The translations under genes were made by a program, and so were the position numbers. 64,000 nucleotides of DNA, taken from the NCBI RefSeq assembly GCF_020103725.1, contig NZ_JAHXBG010000001.1, forward strand, positions 682,001-746,000, in the 5' to 3' direction. Under the pieces are notes generated by a model. The model did no database searches and was not told the DNA's origin. It worked only from the letters and a program-made list of their open reading frames with translations. Each line of letters starts with the position of its first letter. Position 1 is the first letter of the stretch. Of the stretch, positions 1 through 7,570 are shown piece after piece. Source of the DNA: Hyalangium gracile. GTDB lineage: Bacteria > Myxococcota > Myxococcia > Myxococcales > Myxococcaceae.

Positions 1-187
1 GAGGCCGATCGAACAGCAGGGTGGTGGACAGACCCGGGCTGATGCAGACCTCGGGCGGCGACACCGCGCCCGCTCCCAGCTCGATGCGGCGGACCGTCGT
101 CTGACACGCAGCAGGCTGCGCCGACACGGCCGAGGAAGTCACCAGCACCAGCAGCGCCAGGAGGAGGGCGGGAGAACAAGGGCGCAT
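1..187 (-). CDS. DUF2381 family protein, N-terminal part
   Basis: The gene runs off the left edge and only the first 62 residues are visible. They begin with a clear signal peptide (basic start, then a run of Leu/Val/Ala ending near SAVSA) and continue into a short stretch containing CISPGLSTTLLFD. That stretch matches the opening of the myxobacterial DUF2381 paralogous family (TIGR02268), exported proteins of unknown function usually encoded beside a Ser/Thr kinase. Here the kinase gene lies directly upstream on the same strand, about 100 bases away, so the two are probably co-transcribed. The start was chosen at the ATG preceding the signal peptide. The role, probably envelope sensing with the kinase, is inferred. 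Confidence 0.75.
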   Translation of the reverse strand, partial: MRPCSPALLLALLVLVTSSAVSAQPAACQTTVRRIELGAGAVSPPEVCISPGLSTTLLFDRP

Positions 188-290
188 GCGACGGAATCTC
201 CGGGGTGGCGGGGAGGGGCGGACGTTTCGCCTCTACCATGCCTCCCAGGATATCGAGCGGCAGCGGGCTGCCACACCCCCCGGCGGGTCG

Positions 291-2306
291 TCAGTGATCG
301 TGGAACACAGCTCGTATCTTGTGGATGGCTCTGACCTTCGGCGCGCCCGGCTCCGAGCCCGGGAGGAACGGAGCCCCCAGATCATTGCCAATCAGGTCCT
401 CCAGCTGACCACAGAACGGCACGCGCTCACCATTGGGCAGCCGGGCCTCGACGAAGCGCGCATACACACGGTCCCGGATGAAGAAATCCCCGACGAGCAC
501 CAACCCCTTGGGAATCGGCTCTCGCTGGCCCACGAGGAGCGTGATTTCATGCCTCCCCTCGGGGGCGACGACGGAGTCCTCCCACTCCATGTCCTTCGTC
601 GCGCCGGGCATACGGAACTGCTCATACCAGCCACGCAGGGGGAAGCGGCCGATGTGGAACTTCTCCGCCATGGCCTCCACGGCGCCCGGTGGACACAGCT
701 GGCGGGGTGGAGGGCCTGGGCGGACCGCGGGCTCGGTTGCGGTGCAGCCTCCCACGATCGCGCAGGCCGCGGCCACCGCGAGCGGACCGGCGGTGCTGGA
801 GCCCGAGCTGCGCGGCTTCTCGGGCTCGGGCGGGACAGGGGAGGGCTTCGCGGGAGGTTTCGTCCTCATGGTTGAACCTTTCGGCTGTGTGGAAGGTGGG
901 AGCGCTTCGGCGAGCGCCGGGGACCCCGCGTCAGGAGAGAGGCTCGCGATGTCGGGAGTGCCCGCGTCGCCGCTGGAGCTCGGCGTGGGAAGAGAGGGGC
1001 TCGGCTTCTCGAGCGGCGCGGTTGCCGAGGGCTCCGACGCATCGGCGTCCGCCGGCGCCTCGGACGTGGAAGCGGAGGCACCCGAGGCGGGCGCACCCGA
1101 GGCGGGCACAGTCCGCTCCCGGCTCCCCCACAGCACCACCGCCAGCACCGCGAGCAGCACTCCGGCCGAGGCGCCCATCACCCACCGGCGGCGCCCAGGC
1201 GGCGGACTTCCCGGAGAGGCCCGCTCCGCGGGCGCCGTGGGGGCACGGTCCTCACGCTGAGCGGTGGGCTCGGGTGAAGCGTGCGCTCCCCCCCAGTCCG
1301 TCGGGCCCGAGAGGGGCCTCTCCGGGTCATCCACGCTGGACATGACGGCCGGGCCCCCCATGCCCTCTGTCGTCGCGGCGTTCGCGCCGGGCGAGAGGAC
1401 CATGTCCAAGGTGGGGGCATCGTCATGCAGCAGCGCCTGGAACTGCTCGTGCAGCGCGCGTCCGCTCGCGGGGCGCTCCTCGGGACGCTTGGCCAGCAGT
1501 CGCAGCACGAGCTGCGCCAGGGCCACGGGCACCTGCGGATTGAGCACGGCCGGCGAGGCGGGCATCTCCTTTTCGATCAGCGAGGTGAGCACCTCCCGCG
1601 GCAGGGTGGGCGGGAAGGGCGGTGCGCTGGTGAGCACCTCGTAGAGCGTGCAGCCCAGCGCATACAGGTCATCCGAGGGCTGGAACGGGTAGCGGGCATT
1701 GGGGTCCGCGTACTGCTCGCGGTGGAAGCGCACGGCCTCCGGGGTGCGCAGGTGCGGAGTGCCGGGCGGCAGCGGGCCCTCGGTGAGCGGGGCGCCCAGC
1801 GAGGTGTGCTCGGCCGCGCCGAAGTCCACCAGCACCGGCTCGCCGTCGCGCGCGCGCACCAGGATGTTGGAGCCCTTCAAGTCCCGGTGGTGGATGCCCT
1901 CGGCGTGCAGCGCATCCAGCGCGAGCGCCAGCGTGTCGAAGGCGCGGACCACCTGGCGCAGGGTGGGGCGCGCCTGCTTCACCCACTCCAGCAGGGTGGG
2001 GCCCTCCACATAGTCCATGACGACGTAGTGGTAGCCGGCGCGCGGGTCCGGCCAGCGGCCGTGCCCCCAGACGCGCACCACGTTGGGGTGGGTGATGAGC
2101 AGCAGGCAGGCCAGCTCGCGCCGGGCGCGCGCATCCGTGCGGTTGAGGTCCTCGCTGTCCGGACCGTGGACGGCGAACTTGAGGGCGAACACCTGGCCGC
2201 CGCTCTCCACGCGGAACACCGCGCCGAAGCCCCCGGCCCCCAGCCGTGCCTGGATACGGAAGGGACCCACCAGCATGTCCGGCATCAGGTGGAAGGGGTG
2301 CTGCAT
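291..2306 (-). CDS. Membrane Ser/Thr protein kinase with extracytoplasmic domain
   Basis: This is a eukaryotic-type Ser/Thr kinase of about 671 residues. The Gly-rich loop is LGAGGFGAVF near residue 20, the catalytic loop HRDLKGSN is near 140, and the DFG motif near 160. After the kinase domain comes an Ala/Pro/Ser-rich linker, a transmembrane segment at roughly 373-395, a second acidic and Pro-rich linker, a second hydrophobic stretch ending in Gly-Gly-Cys near 502-520, and a conserved C-terminal domain of about 150 residues. The start at 2306 removes an unlikely leader and places the kinase domain near the N-terminus; an in-frame start exists 26 codons upstream. Substrates are not visible. 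Pairing with the downstream DUF2381 gene suggests an envelope-sensing module. Confidence 0.88.
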   Translation of the reverse strand: MQHPFHLMPDMLVGPFRIQARLGAGGFGAVFRVESGGQVFALKFAVHGPDSEDLNRTDARARRELACLLLITHPNVVRVWGHGRWPDPRAGYHYVVMDYVEGPTLLEWVKQARPTLRQVVRAFDTLALALDALHAEGIHHRDLKGSNILVRARDGEPVLVDFGAAEHTSLGAPLTEGPLPPGTPHLRTPEAVRFHREQYADPNARYPFQPSDDLYALGCTLYEVLTSAPPFPPTLPREVLTSLIEKEMPASPAVLNPQVPVALAQLVLRLLAKRPEERPASGRALHEQFQALLHDDAPTLDMVLSPGANAATTEGMGGPAVMSSVDDPERPLSGPTDWGGAHASPEPTAQREDRAPTAPAERASPGSPPPGRRRWVMGASAGVLLAVLAVVLWGSRERTVPASGAPASGASASTSEAPADADASEPSATAPLEKPSPSLPTPSSSGDAGTPDIASLSPDAGSPALAEALPPSTQPKGSTMRTKPPAKPSPVPPEPEKPRSSGSSTAGPLAVAAACAIVGGCTATEPAVRPGPPPRQLCPPGAVEAMAEKFHIGRFPLRGWYEQFRMPGATKDMEWEDSVVAPEGRHEITLLVGQREPIPKGLVLVGDFFIRDRVYARFVEARLPNGERVPFCGQLEDLIGNDLGAPFLPGSEPGAPKVRAIHKIRAVFHDH

Positions 2307-2547
2307 CACGCGTGCTCCGAAGCGTGGAGCCGACCCGTCGCGTCTCCACGGACCCACGCCTGGGGTGTGGGCCATGTGACCCATGAGGAGGGGTTGACCC
2401 AGTATGACCTACAGAGCAGGTTGGTTCAAGCGAGAAGGACCCCATGGGTTGAGCCCTGGGGGAGGGCGCGTCGCCACGGTGTGTGCGAGGGGGGAACCCG
2501 GGCCGAAAGGGCTCGCGCCAGGGGCTGCCCGCGCTAGGGTCCACCCC

Positions 2548-3021
2548 ATGGTCGACGCGCTGGTGAAGGCCCTGGGGCTCCAGCCCCATCCCGAGGGTGG
2601 CTATTACAAGGAGACGTACCGGGCGGTGGCACGGGTGGACACGCCCCGAGGCCCGCGAGCGGCGGGCACGGCCATCTACTACCTGCTGCCGCGAGGCGAG
2701 TTCGCGGCCTGGCACCAGGTGGCCTCGGACGAGGTGTGGCACTTCTACGACGGCTCCCCGCTGGCGCTGCACCTGCTCACGGACGCGGGGCTGGAGACGG
2801 TGGTGCTCGGCCGGGACGTCACTCGCGGCGAGCGGCCCCAGGCCCTCATCCCCGCCGGAGTGCTGCAGGCGGCGGTGCCGCGCGGGGACTACACGCTGGT
2901 GGGCTGCACGGTGGCGCCCGGCTTCGACTTCGCGGACTGGGAGATGCCCTCTCGAGACGCGCTCCTGGCGCGCTACCCGGCCCACGGGGAGCTCATCCGC
3001 CAGCTCACCCGCCCTGGCTGA
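2548..3021 (+). CDS. Cupin superfamily protein (DUF985)
   Basis: This is a 157-residue protein of the cupin_5/DUF985 family. Visible signatures are HPEGGYYKETYR at 13-24, the DEVWHFYDG strand in the middle, which supplies likely metal or ligand contacts, and GCTVAPGFDF toward the end. The whole protein is one small beta-barrel and has no signal peptide. Members of this family are mostly uncharacterised; some bind sugar-like ligands. The start is the ATG just before the conserved leader, since the extra upstream codons do not look like family sequence. It is divergent from the kinase gene and followed about 120 bases later by an ATPase gene, so it appears to be a single-gene unit. Confidence 0.85.
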   Translation: MVDALVKALGLQPHPEGGYYKETYRAVARVDTPRGPRAAGTAIYYLLPRGEFAAWHQVASDEVWHFYDGSPLALHLLTDAGLETVVLGRDVTRGERPQALIPAGVLQAAVPRGDYTLVGCTVAPGFDFADWEMPSRDALLARYPAHGELIRQLTRPG

Positions 3022-3145
3022 GCCGCCGCCCGCGAGCGCCTCGCCTGGATGGATGTAGGTCAAGCAAGTGATGGCCCTGGCGGGTTCACAGTCACTGAAA
3101 TATTGAAATTATGACATGCTGCGTCCGAGTGGTATTCCAAGGCAT

Positions 3146-4009
3146 ATGATCCAGTCGGTCCGCTTCGAAAACTTCCGGTGTCTCAGGGACGTGGAGCTGT
3201 CGCTGGAGCCGTTGACGGTCCTCGTGGGGCCGCCGGCTTCGGGGAAGTCGACGCTGCTGGAAGGGTTCGACCTGCTGCTGGGCTGCGACGCATCGGACTA
3301 CTGGCGCCAGGACGAGGCGCACCCGGCGGTGGTGGAGTGGCGCTATGACAGCAACCTGAAGACGCGGGTGGAGTACCCGGTGGGCCGGCTGGACTCGACG
3401 CCGATGCTGACGCACACGGTGCAGGCGCTGGCGTTGGACCTGGTGGCGCTGCGGGAGGAGAGCACCACGGGGCGCTCGCCGGCGCTGAACCGGACGGGAG
3501 ACAACCTGGCGGGCGTGTTCGCCTCGCTGCAGACGGGACAGCGGCAGAAGGTGATCCAGGAGCTGTGCCGGCTGGTGCCCTCGCTGGGGGATGTGGCGCT
3601 GCACCAGACGGGCCTTCGGACCCAGCGGCTGAAGTTCCGGGACTGGTGGAAGACGGACCTGTGGTTCACGGCGGACCGGGTATCGGACACCGTGCTGCTG
3701 CTGCTGGCCTACCTGGTGCTGCCGTACCAGGTGCCGCCGCCGGACCTCATCACCCTGGACATGCCCGAGCGGGGAATGCCGCCGCCGCTGATGGGCGAGT
3801 TCATGAAGCTGATGCGGGACATGTCCACCGGGAGCGTGGGCGGCACGCCCATTCAGGTCCTCATCGCCACCTCCTCGGCGGGGCTGCTCAAGCACGTGGA
3901 CCCCAAGGAGATCCGCGTGCTCACGCGCTCGACGGATGATGGCGCGACGCGGGTGAGCTCGGCGCCGGAAGTGGTGGCCGACTGGCGGCAGCGGCTGGAG
4001 ATGGCCTGA
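3146..4009 (+). CDS. AAA/ABC-type ATPase-like protein with degenerate catalytic motifs
   Basis: This 287-residue protein has the fold signature of SMC/RecF-like AAA_21 ATPases. The start is MIQSVRFENFRC followed by a good Walker A loop (GPPASGKST, about 29-37). The rest of the active site is eroded. The signature motif is VSDT instead of LSDG, the Walker B region reads LITLDMPERG with Met where the catalytic Glu (DEPE or EEPE) is expected, and the switch region reads IATSSA where TTHS is usual. It may therefore bind nucleotide without hydrolysing it well. No partner nuclease lies next to it. The AT-rich stretch around 3090-3115 is the likely promoter. The start at 3146 was preferred to an upstream ATG because conserved sequence begins there. 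Confidence 0.8.
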   Translation: MIQSVRFENFRCLRDVELSLEPLTVLVGPPASGKSTLLEGFDLLLGCDASDYWRQDEAHPAVVEWRYDSNLKTRVEYPVGRLDSTPMLTHTVQALALDLVALREESTTGRSPALNRTGDNLAGVFASLQTGQRQKVIQELCRLVPSLGDVALHQTGLRTQRLKFRDWWKTDLWFTADRVSDTVLLLLAYLVLPYQVPPPDLITLDMPERGMPPPLMGEFMKLMRDMSTGSVGGTPIQVLIATSSAGLLKHVDPKEIRVLTRSTDDGATRVSSAPEVVADWRQRLEMA

Positions 4010-4017
4010 CGCTCGGG

Positions 4018-4896
4018 CTACGGGCCGCCGAGGCGCGCGTGGTGGGTGTAGACGTTGAAGCGTCCGCCGCGCACGAACGTGGCGAGCGTCACGCCTGAGC
4101 GCTCGGCGAGATCGATCGCGAGCGAGCTGGCCGCCGACACACTGGCCACCACGGGGATGCGCGCCACGGCGGCCTTCTGGACGATTTCAAAGCTCGCGCG
4201 GCCGCTGACCACGAGCAGGGCGGGTGGGCGCTCCGGGCGCGGGGCGGTGCTGCTCGGCGAGGCGCGTGTGGAGCGCACCGCGCCACCGAGGACCAGCGCG
4301 CCAATGGCCTTGTCCACGGCGTTGTGACGGCCCACGTCCTCGGCGGAGGAGAGGAGCGCACCGCTCGAGTCGAGCACCGCCGCCGCATGCACTCCGCCCG
4401 TGCGGGCGAAGTTGCGCTGCACGTCGCGCAGCCGCTCCGTGGCGCGCGCCACCACCTCCGGCGCGAGCTCCAGGCCCGGAGGCACGGGCGAGCACACCGC
4501 CATCAAGTCATCCACGCTGCGCCGGCCGCACACGCCGCAGGCGGCCGTGGTGAGCGTGCCTCGCCGGGCCGAGGCCACCCGCTCCACCTCCAGCACCAGC
4601 CCGGGAGCGGGCGTCACCTCGATGACGTTGCCCCAGCCTTCCTCTCCCGGACGGCCGCAGTACGTCACGCCGCCCAGGTCGTCCACCGAGCGGAGGATGC
4701 CCTCGGAGAACAGGAAGCCCACGGCGAGCTCGCGGTCCTGGCCCGGGGTGCGCATGGTGATGGCCACCGTGTCGCCGCTGACGCGAATCTCCAGCGGCTC
4801 CTCCACGGCGACCGAGTCCTCCGCGGACGCGCGGGTGCCGGCCTCCGAGAACCGGACCACCGGACGCTGGGTGACGCCCTTCTCCTCACGACTCAT
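4018..4896 (-). CDS. fdhD: Formate dehydrogenase accessory sulfurtransferase FdhD
   Basis: FdhD passes sulfur from IscS to the molybdenum cofactor so that formate dehydrogenase becomes active. The 292-residue product carries the family hallmarks: [10 protein letters not shown] near the N-terminus, the [13 protein letters not shown] block, and the catalytic cysteine loop ACGVCG with its two cysteines. Later come the [10 protein letters not shown] motif, typical of the nucleotide-binding part, and [13 protein letters not shown]. It is the last gene of moeA-mobB-fdhD and overlaps mobB by 11 bases, which indicates translational coupling. The start is the ATG at MSREE. Its presence implies a molybdenum-dependent formate dehydrogenase elsewhere in the genome, since none is encoded in this window. 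Confidence 0.95.
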   Translation of the reverse strand: MSREEKGVTQRPVVRFSEAGTRASAEDSVAVEEPLEIRVSGDTVAITMRTPGQDRELAVGFLFSEGILRSVDDLGGVTYCGRPGEEGWGNVIEVTPAPGLVLEVERVASARRGTLTTAACGVCGRRSVDDLMAVCSPVPPGLELAPEVVARATERLRDVQRNFARTGGVHAAAVLDSSGALLSSAEDVGRHNAVDKAIGALVLGGAVRSTRASPSSTAPRPERPPALLVVSGRASFEIVQKAAVARIPVVASVSAASSLAIDLAERSGVTLATFVRGGRFNVYTHHARLGGP

Positions 4897-5410
4897 GGGC
4901 CTGCTCCCGCGCCAGGCGCGTGATGAACAGCGCGAGCCCCTGCACCTCCGCCGTCCCGAACCGCTGCAGCCCTTCGGGTGCACCCTCGGGGAGCCGGGGC
5001 GCATCGCTCACCACCGCGAGCACATCCGAGCGCTGCGAGGCCAGCAGCGGTCCATGGCCCTCGCGCCAGACCTCGAGCTTGGGCAGGGGCCCGTCCTTCC
5101 AGCCTTCCACCAGGACCACATCCACCACGTCTCCAAAGCGCTCGAGCAGCGGCAGCAGCGCCTTCTCCGGCGGCTCCTGCACGGAGAGCTGCACGCCGGC
5201 CGGCGTGGCGAAGGCAACCAGGGCGGCACCGCCTCGCTCGAAGCGGGCCGTGTCGCTGCCGGAGCGGTGCAGCGGGTGTTGATCCGAGGAGTGCTTCACC
5301 ACGCCGACGCGCAGGCCTCGGGCGCGCAGCTCGGGCACGAGCCGCTCCACGAGCGTCGTCTTCCCCACGCCGGACCAGCCGATGATGCTCACGGCGGGAG
5401 GGCCCTTCAT
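4886..5410 (-). CDS. mobB: Molybdopterin-guanine dinucleotide biosynthesis protein MobB
   Basis: MobB is a small GTP-binding protein that assists MobA in attaching GMP to molybdopterin. The 174-residue sequence opens with a P-loop, IIGWSGVGKTTL, then has the KHSSDQHPLHRSGSDTARF block expected in this family and a VLVEGWKDGPLPKLEVWR stretch near the middle. The length is typical. Its ATG overlaps the moeA stop by four bases and its end overlaps fdhD, so the three genes form one tightly coupled operon. No odd features were seen. Confidence 0.94.
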   Translation of the reverse strand: MKGPPAVSIIGWSGVGKTTLVERLVPELRARGLRVGVVKHSSDQHPLHRSGSDTARFERGGAALVAFATPAGVQLSVQEPPEKALLPLLERFGDVVDVVLVEGWKDGPLPKLEVWREGHGPLLASQRSDVLAVVSDAPRLPEGAPEGLQRFGTAEVQGLALFITRLAREQAHES

Positions 5411-6651
5411 CCGCCCACCGCCACGTAGCGAGGCCGATCGAACAGCTCCACCTCCACCTCATCGCCCTCGGAGAAGTCGGCTCGGCCGGGAGGCAGGACG
5501 GCGAAGCCCTCGGAGCCCACGTTCTGGAGGATCTGCCCCGAGCCCTGGGGCCGCATCATGGCCCACGGGAGTCCTCCGCCCTCGCGGTGCTCCACGGTGG
5601 CGGTGATGAGGTAGGTGAAGCCGGCCTGCTTGTGCCGCGCCTCGGAGAGCCGAGCCCGCACGCGCCGACGCTCCTCACGAACGCCCTGGAGCTCGAGCAG
5701 CAGCGGCCGGCCGAGCTGGTCGAACGCGACGGTCGCCGCGCCCGGGTTGCCGGGGAGCACGACCATCGCCAGCGCTCCGAGCCGCGCCACCGCCACGGGC
5801 TTGCCGGGCTTGAGGGCCACGCCGTCCACGAAGAACCGGGCGCCCAGCTCGGAGAGCACGCGCTTGACGCGATCCTTGTCACCCACGGAGGCGCCCCCGG
5901 TGGTGATGAGCACATCCACCCGAGGCGCCAGCCGCGTGATGGCGGTCCGCAGCTCCGCGTCGTCATCGCGAGCGCGCTCGGTGGCCACCACCTCCGCGCC
6001 GGCCTCGCGAGCCAGGGCGGCAATGAGGATGAGGTTGCTCTCGTACACCTGGTGAGGCAGGGCGGGTGTCCCGGGAGAGATCAGCTCATCGCCCGTGGCC
6101 AGCACGGCCACGCGCGGCGAGGGGCGCACGAGCGCGGTGGCGGCCCCCATGGACGCGAGCACGCCCAGGACGTTGGCGTCCGCGCGCTGCCCGGCCGGGA
6201 AGAGCGCGGTGCCCGCCACCACCTCCTCTCCGGCGCGGCGGATGTCATGGCCTGGAGGAACGGTGATGAAGACGGACACGAGGCCGTCACCCTCGGCGCG
6301 AGCAGCCTCCTGACGGACCACGGCATCGGCACCCGGAGGAATGGGAGCGCCGGTGAAGACACGGGCCGCCTCACCAGGCTGAAGGGCACGCGAGGCCGGG
6401 GCACCGGCGTAGACGGTGTCGACGATGCGCAGGCGCGCGGGCCGATCCCGATTGGCGCCGAGCGTCTCCTCGGAGCGCACGGCCCACCCATCCATGGCGG
6501 AGTTGTCGCAGCCGGGCAGCGAGCGCGAGGCACTCACGGCCATGGCCAGGAAGCGGCCGTGGGCCTGGAGCAGGGGTACGGGCTCGGGCGGGGCCGGGGT
6601 GACGGCCTCGAGTGCGGCTTGCCGTGCGGAGGTGAGCGAAGTGAGCGACAT
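5407..6651 (-). CDS. moeA: Molybdopterin molybdotransferase MoeA
   Basis: MoeA inserts molybdenum into adenylylated molybdopterin. The 414-residue protein contains the conserved CDNSAMDGWA motif near residue 47, the GVLASMGA and TGDEL blocks, TTGGASVGDKD in the MoCF-like domain, and LKPGKPVAVA plus LPGNPGAA near the C-terminal domain. Length and order match the family. The start was placed at MSLTSL because the upstream codons run through the intergenic repeat region and do not resemble MoeA. It is the first gene of the moeA-mobB-fdhD operon and diverges from mobA across a 319-base region rich in inverted repeats, which is the probable site of control. Confidence 0.95.
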   Translation of the reverse strand: MSLTSLTSARQAALEAVTPAPPEPVPLLQAHGRFLAMAVSASRSLPGCDNSAMDGWAVRSEETLGANRDRPARLRIVDTVYAGAPASRALQPGEAARVFTGAPIPPGADAVVRQEAARAEGDGLVSVFITVPPGHDIRRAGEEVVAGTALFPAGQRADANVLGVLASMGAATALVRPSPRVAVLATGDELISPGTPALPHQVYESNLILIAALAREAGAEVVATERARDDDAELRTAITRLAPRVDVLITTGGASVGDKDRVKRVLSELGARFFVDGVALKPGKPVAVARLGALAMVVLPGNPGAATVAFDQLGRPLLLELQGVREERRRVRARLSEARHKQAGFTYLITATVEHREGGGLPWAMMRPQGSGQILQNVGSEGFAVLPPGRADFSEGDEVEVELFDRPRYVAVGG

Positions 6652-6732
6652 GGGCTTGCGCCAGGACCCCAGCCTCCAACAAAAGCCGGGGAGGGAGAAA
6701 CTACCCCGAGAGCGAGCGGCGCATGCTGGACA

Positions 6733-6767
6733 GAACACCCACCCGAGCGCCGAAGGGGTGGGTGTTC
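6733..6767. repeat. 12-bp perfect inverted repeat in moeA leader
   Basis: The arms GAACACCCACCC (6733-6744) and GGGTGGGTGTTC (6756-6767) are exactly complementary and flank 11 bases. The structure sits about 80 bases upstream of the moeA start and would form a strong hairpin in the moeA leader RNA, or it could act as a DNA operator. No run of T follows on either strand, so a simple terminator is unlikely. It is too small and different in layout to be the known Moco riboswitch. Confidence 0.7.
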
Positions 6768-6808
6768 GCTGGCGAAGGAAGCCGCGGGGGTCGGCGAGAT
6801 GCTGGGCC

Positions 6809-6833
6809 AACTGGTACTACAAGCAGACCAGTT
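6809..6833 (+). repeat. Dispersed hairpin repeat, copy 1
   Basis: Arms AACTGGT and ACCAGTT flank the 11-base loop ACTACAAGCAG. The same arm-loop-arm design recurs at 6881, 47799, 53552 and 53615. This copy lies inside a directly repeated segment shared with copy 2, 72 bases away. Confidence 0.8.
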
Positions 6834-6880
6834 CGCATTGAACCAGCCACCAGGAGGGGGTGTCGGCGAGATGCCGGACC

Positions 6881-6905
6881 AACTGGTACTACAAGCAGAC
6901 CAGTT
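6881..6905 (+). repeat. Dispersed hairpin repeat, copy 2
   Basis: The arms and loop are identical to copy 1 at 6809. The preceding bases GTCGGCGAGATG are also shared, which shows that a larger unit was duplicated in tandem. It lies about 65 bases upstream of the mobA start. Confidence 0.8.
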
Positions 6906-6970
6906 CGCCGGAATGAGCCGGCAGGGTGGGCTGGAGAGGGCTGAGCGCAGGTAGGACTCGGAGCCGACTC

Positions 6971-7570
6971 ATGGACTTCTTCGCGGATGTCACGCTGGCG
7001 GTGGTGGCCGGGGGCCAGGGCCGGCGGCTGTCCGGAGTGCCCAAGGGGCTCCTGAGGCTGGGAGAGCGCACCGTGCTGGAGGGGCTGCTCGGCCTCTCAC
7101 CCCTGTTCGCGGAGGTGCTGCTGGTGGCGAACGCCCCCGAGCCCTATGCGCGCTTCGGCCTGCGCACCGTCTCGGACGTGGTGGTGGGCAAGGGGGCTCC
7201 GGGAGGAGTGCACGCGGCGCTGGTGGGAGCCCGGACGCCGTGGGTGCTGGCGGTGGCCTGTGACATGCCTTTCGTCCTGCCGGAGGCCGTCCGCGTGCTG
7301 CTCCAGGCCCGAGCCTCCGAGGTCGACGCCGTGGCCTTCACCGTCGACGGGCGCGTGGAGCCGCTGCTGGCGGCCTACCGAGCCTCCCTCGCGGACGACT
7401 GGGGCGACGCCCTGAAGCAAGGAGACCCGTCGCTGCGCGAGCTCCTCTCGCGGTGCCGTGCGCGGCTGCTGCCGGAGGAGGCGCTCCGAGCGGTGGACGC
7501 GGAGCTGCGCTCACTGGTGAACGTGAACACGCCGGAGGACCTGCGCCGTCACGGCCTCGCGCCGCCTTGA
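6971..7570 (+). CDS. mobA: Molybdenum cofactor guanylyltransferase MobA
   Basis: MobA transfers GMP from GTP to molybdopterin to give the guanine dinucleotide cofactor used by formate dehydrogenases and related enzymes. The 199-residue protein shows the nucleotidyltransferase signature LAVVAGGQGRRLSGVPKGLL at the start, with the Gly-rich loop and the conserved Lys. A VACDMPFV block near residue 95 carries the metal-binding Asp, and VNVNTPEDL lies near the end. The start at MDFFADV was chosen because the conserved strand begins ten residues later. It diverges from the moeA operon and its last 22 bases overlap the convergent histidine kinase gene. Confidence 0.93.
   Translation: MDFFADVTLAVVAGGQGRRLSGVPKGLLRLGERTVLEGLLGLSPLFAEVLLVANAPEPYARFGLRTVSDVVVGKGAPGGVHAALVGARTPWVLAVACDMPFVLPEAVRVLLQARASEVDAVAFTVDGRVEPLLAAYRASLADDWGDALKQGDPSLRELLSRCRARLLPEEALRAVDAELRSLVNVNTPEDLRRHGLAPP

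Larger units (their letters stand above)
6652..6970. other. moeA-mobA divergent intergenic region
   Basis: No credible gene lies in these 319 bases. The region holds a 12-bp perfect inverted repeat (6733-6767) in the moeA leader. It also holds a direct duplication of about 45 bases starting near 6790 and 6862, each copy carrying one member of the dispersed hairpin family (6809-6833 and 6881-6905). Promoters for both cofactor operons should lie here, but no confident -35/-10 pair could be chosen. Confidence 0.7.

Noticed and set aside
6733-6767. Molybdenum cofactor riboswitch
   Set aside because: Too short; it lacks the multi-helix layout of the Moco riboswitch, only one hairpin is present.
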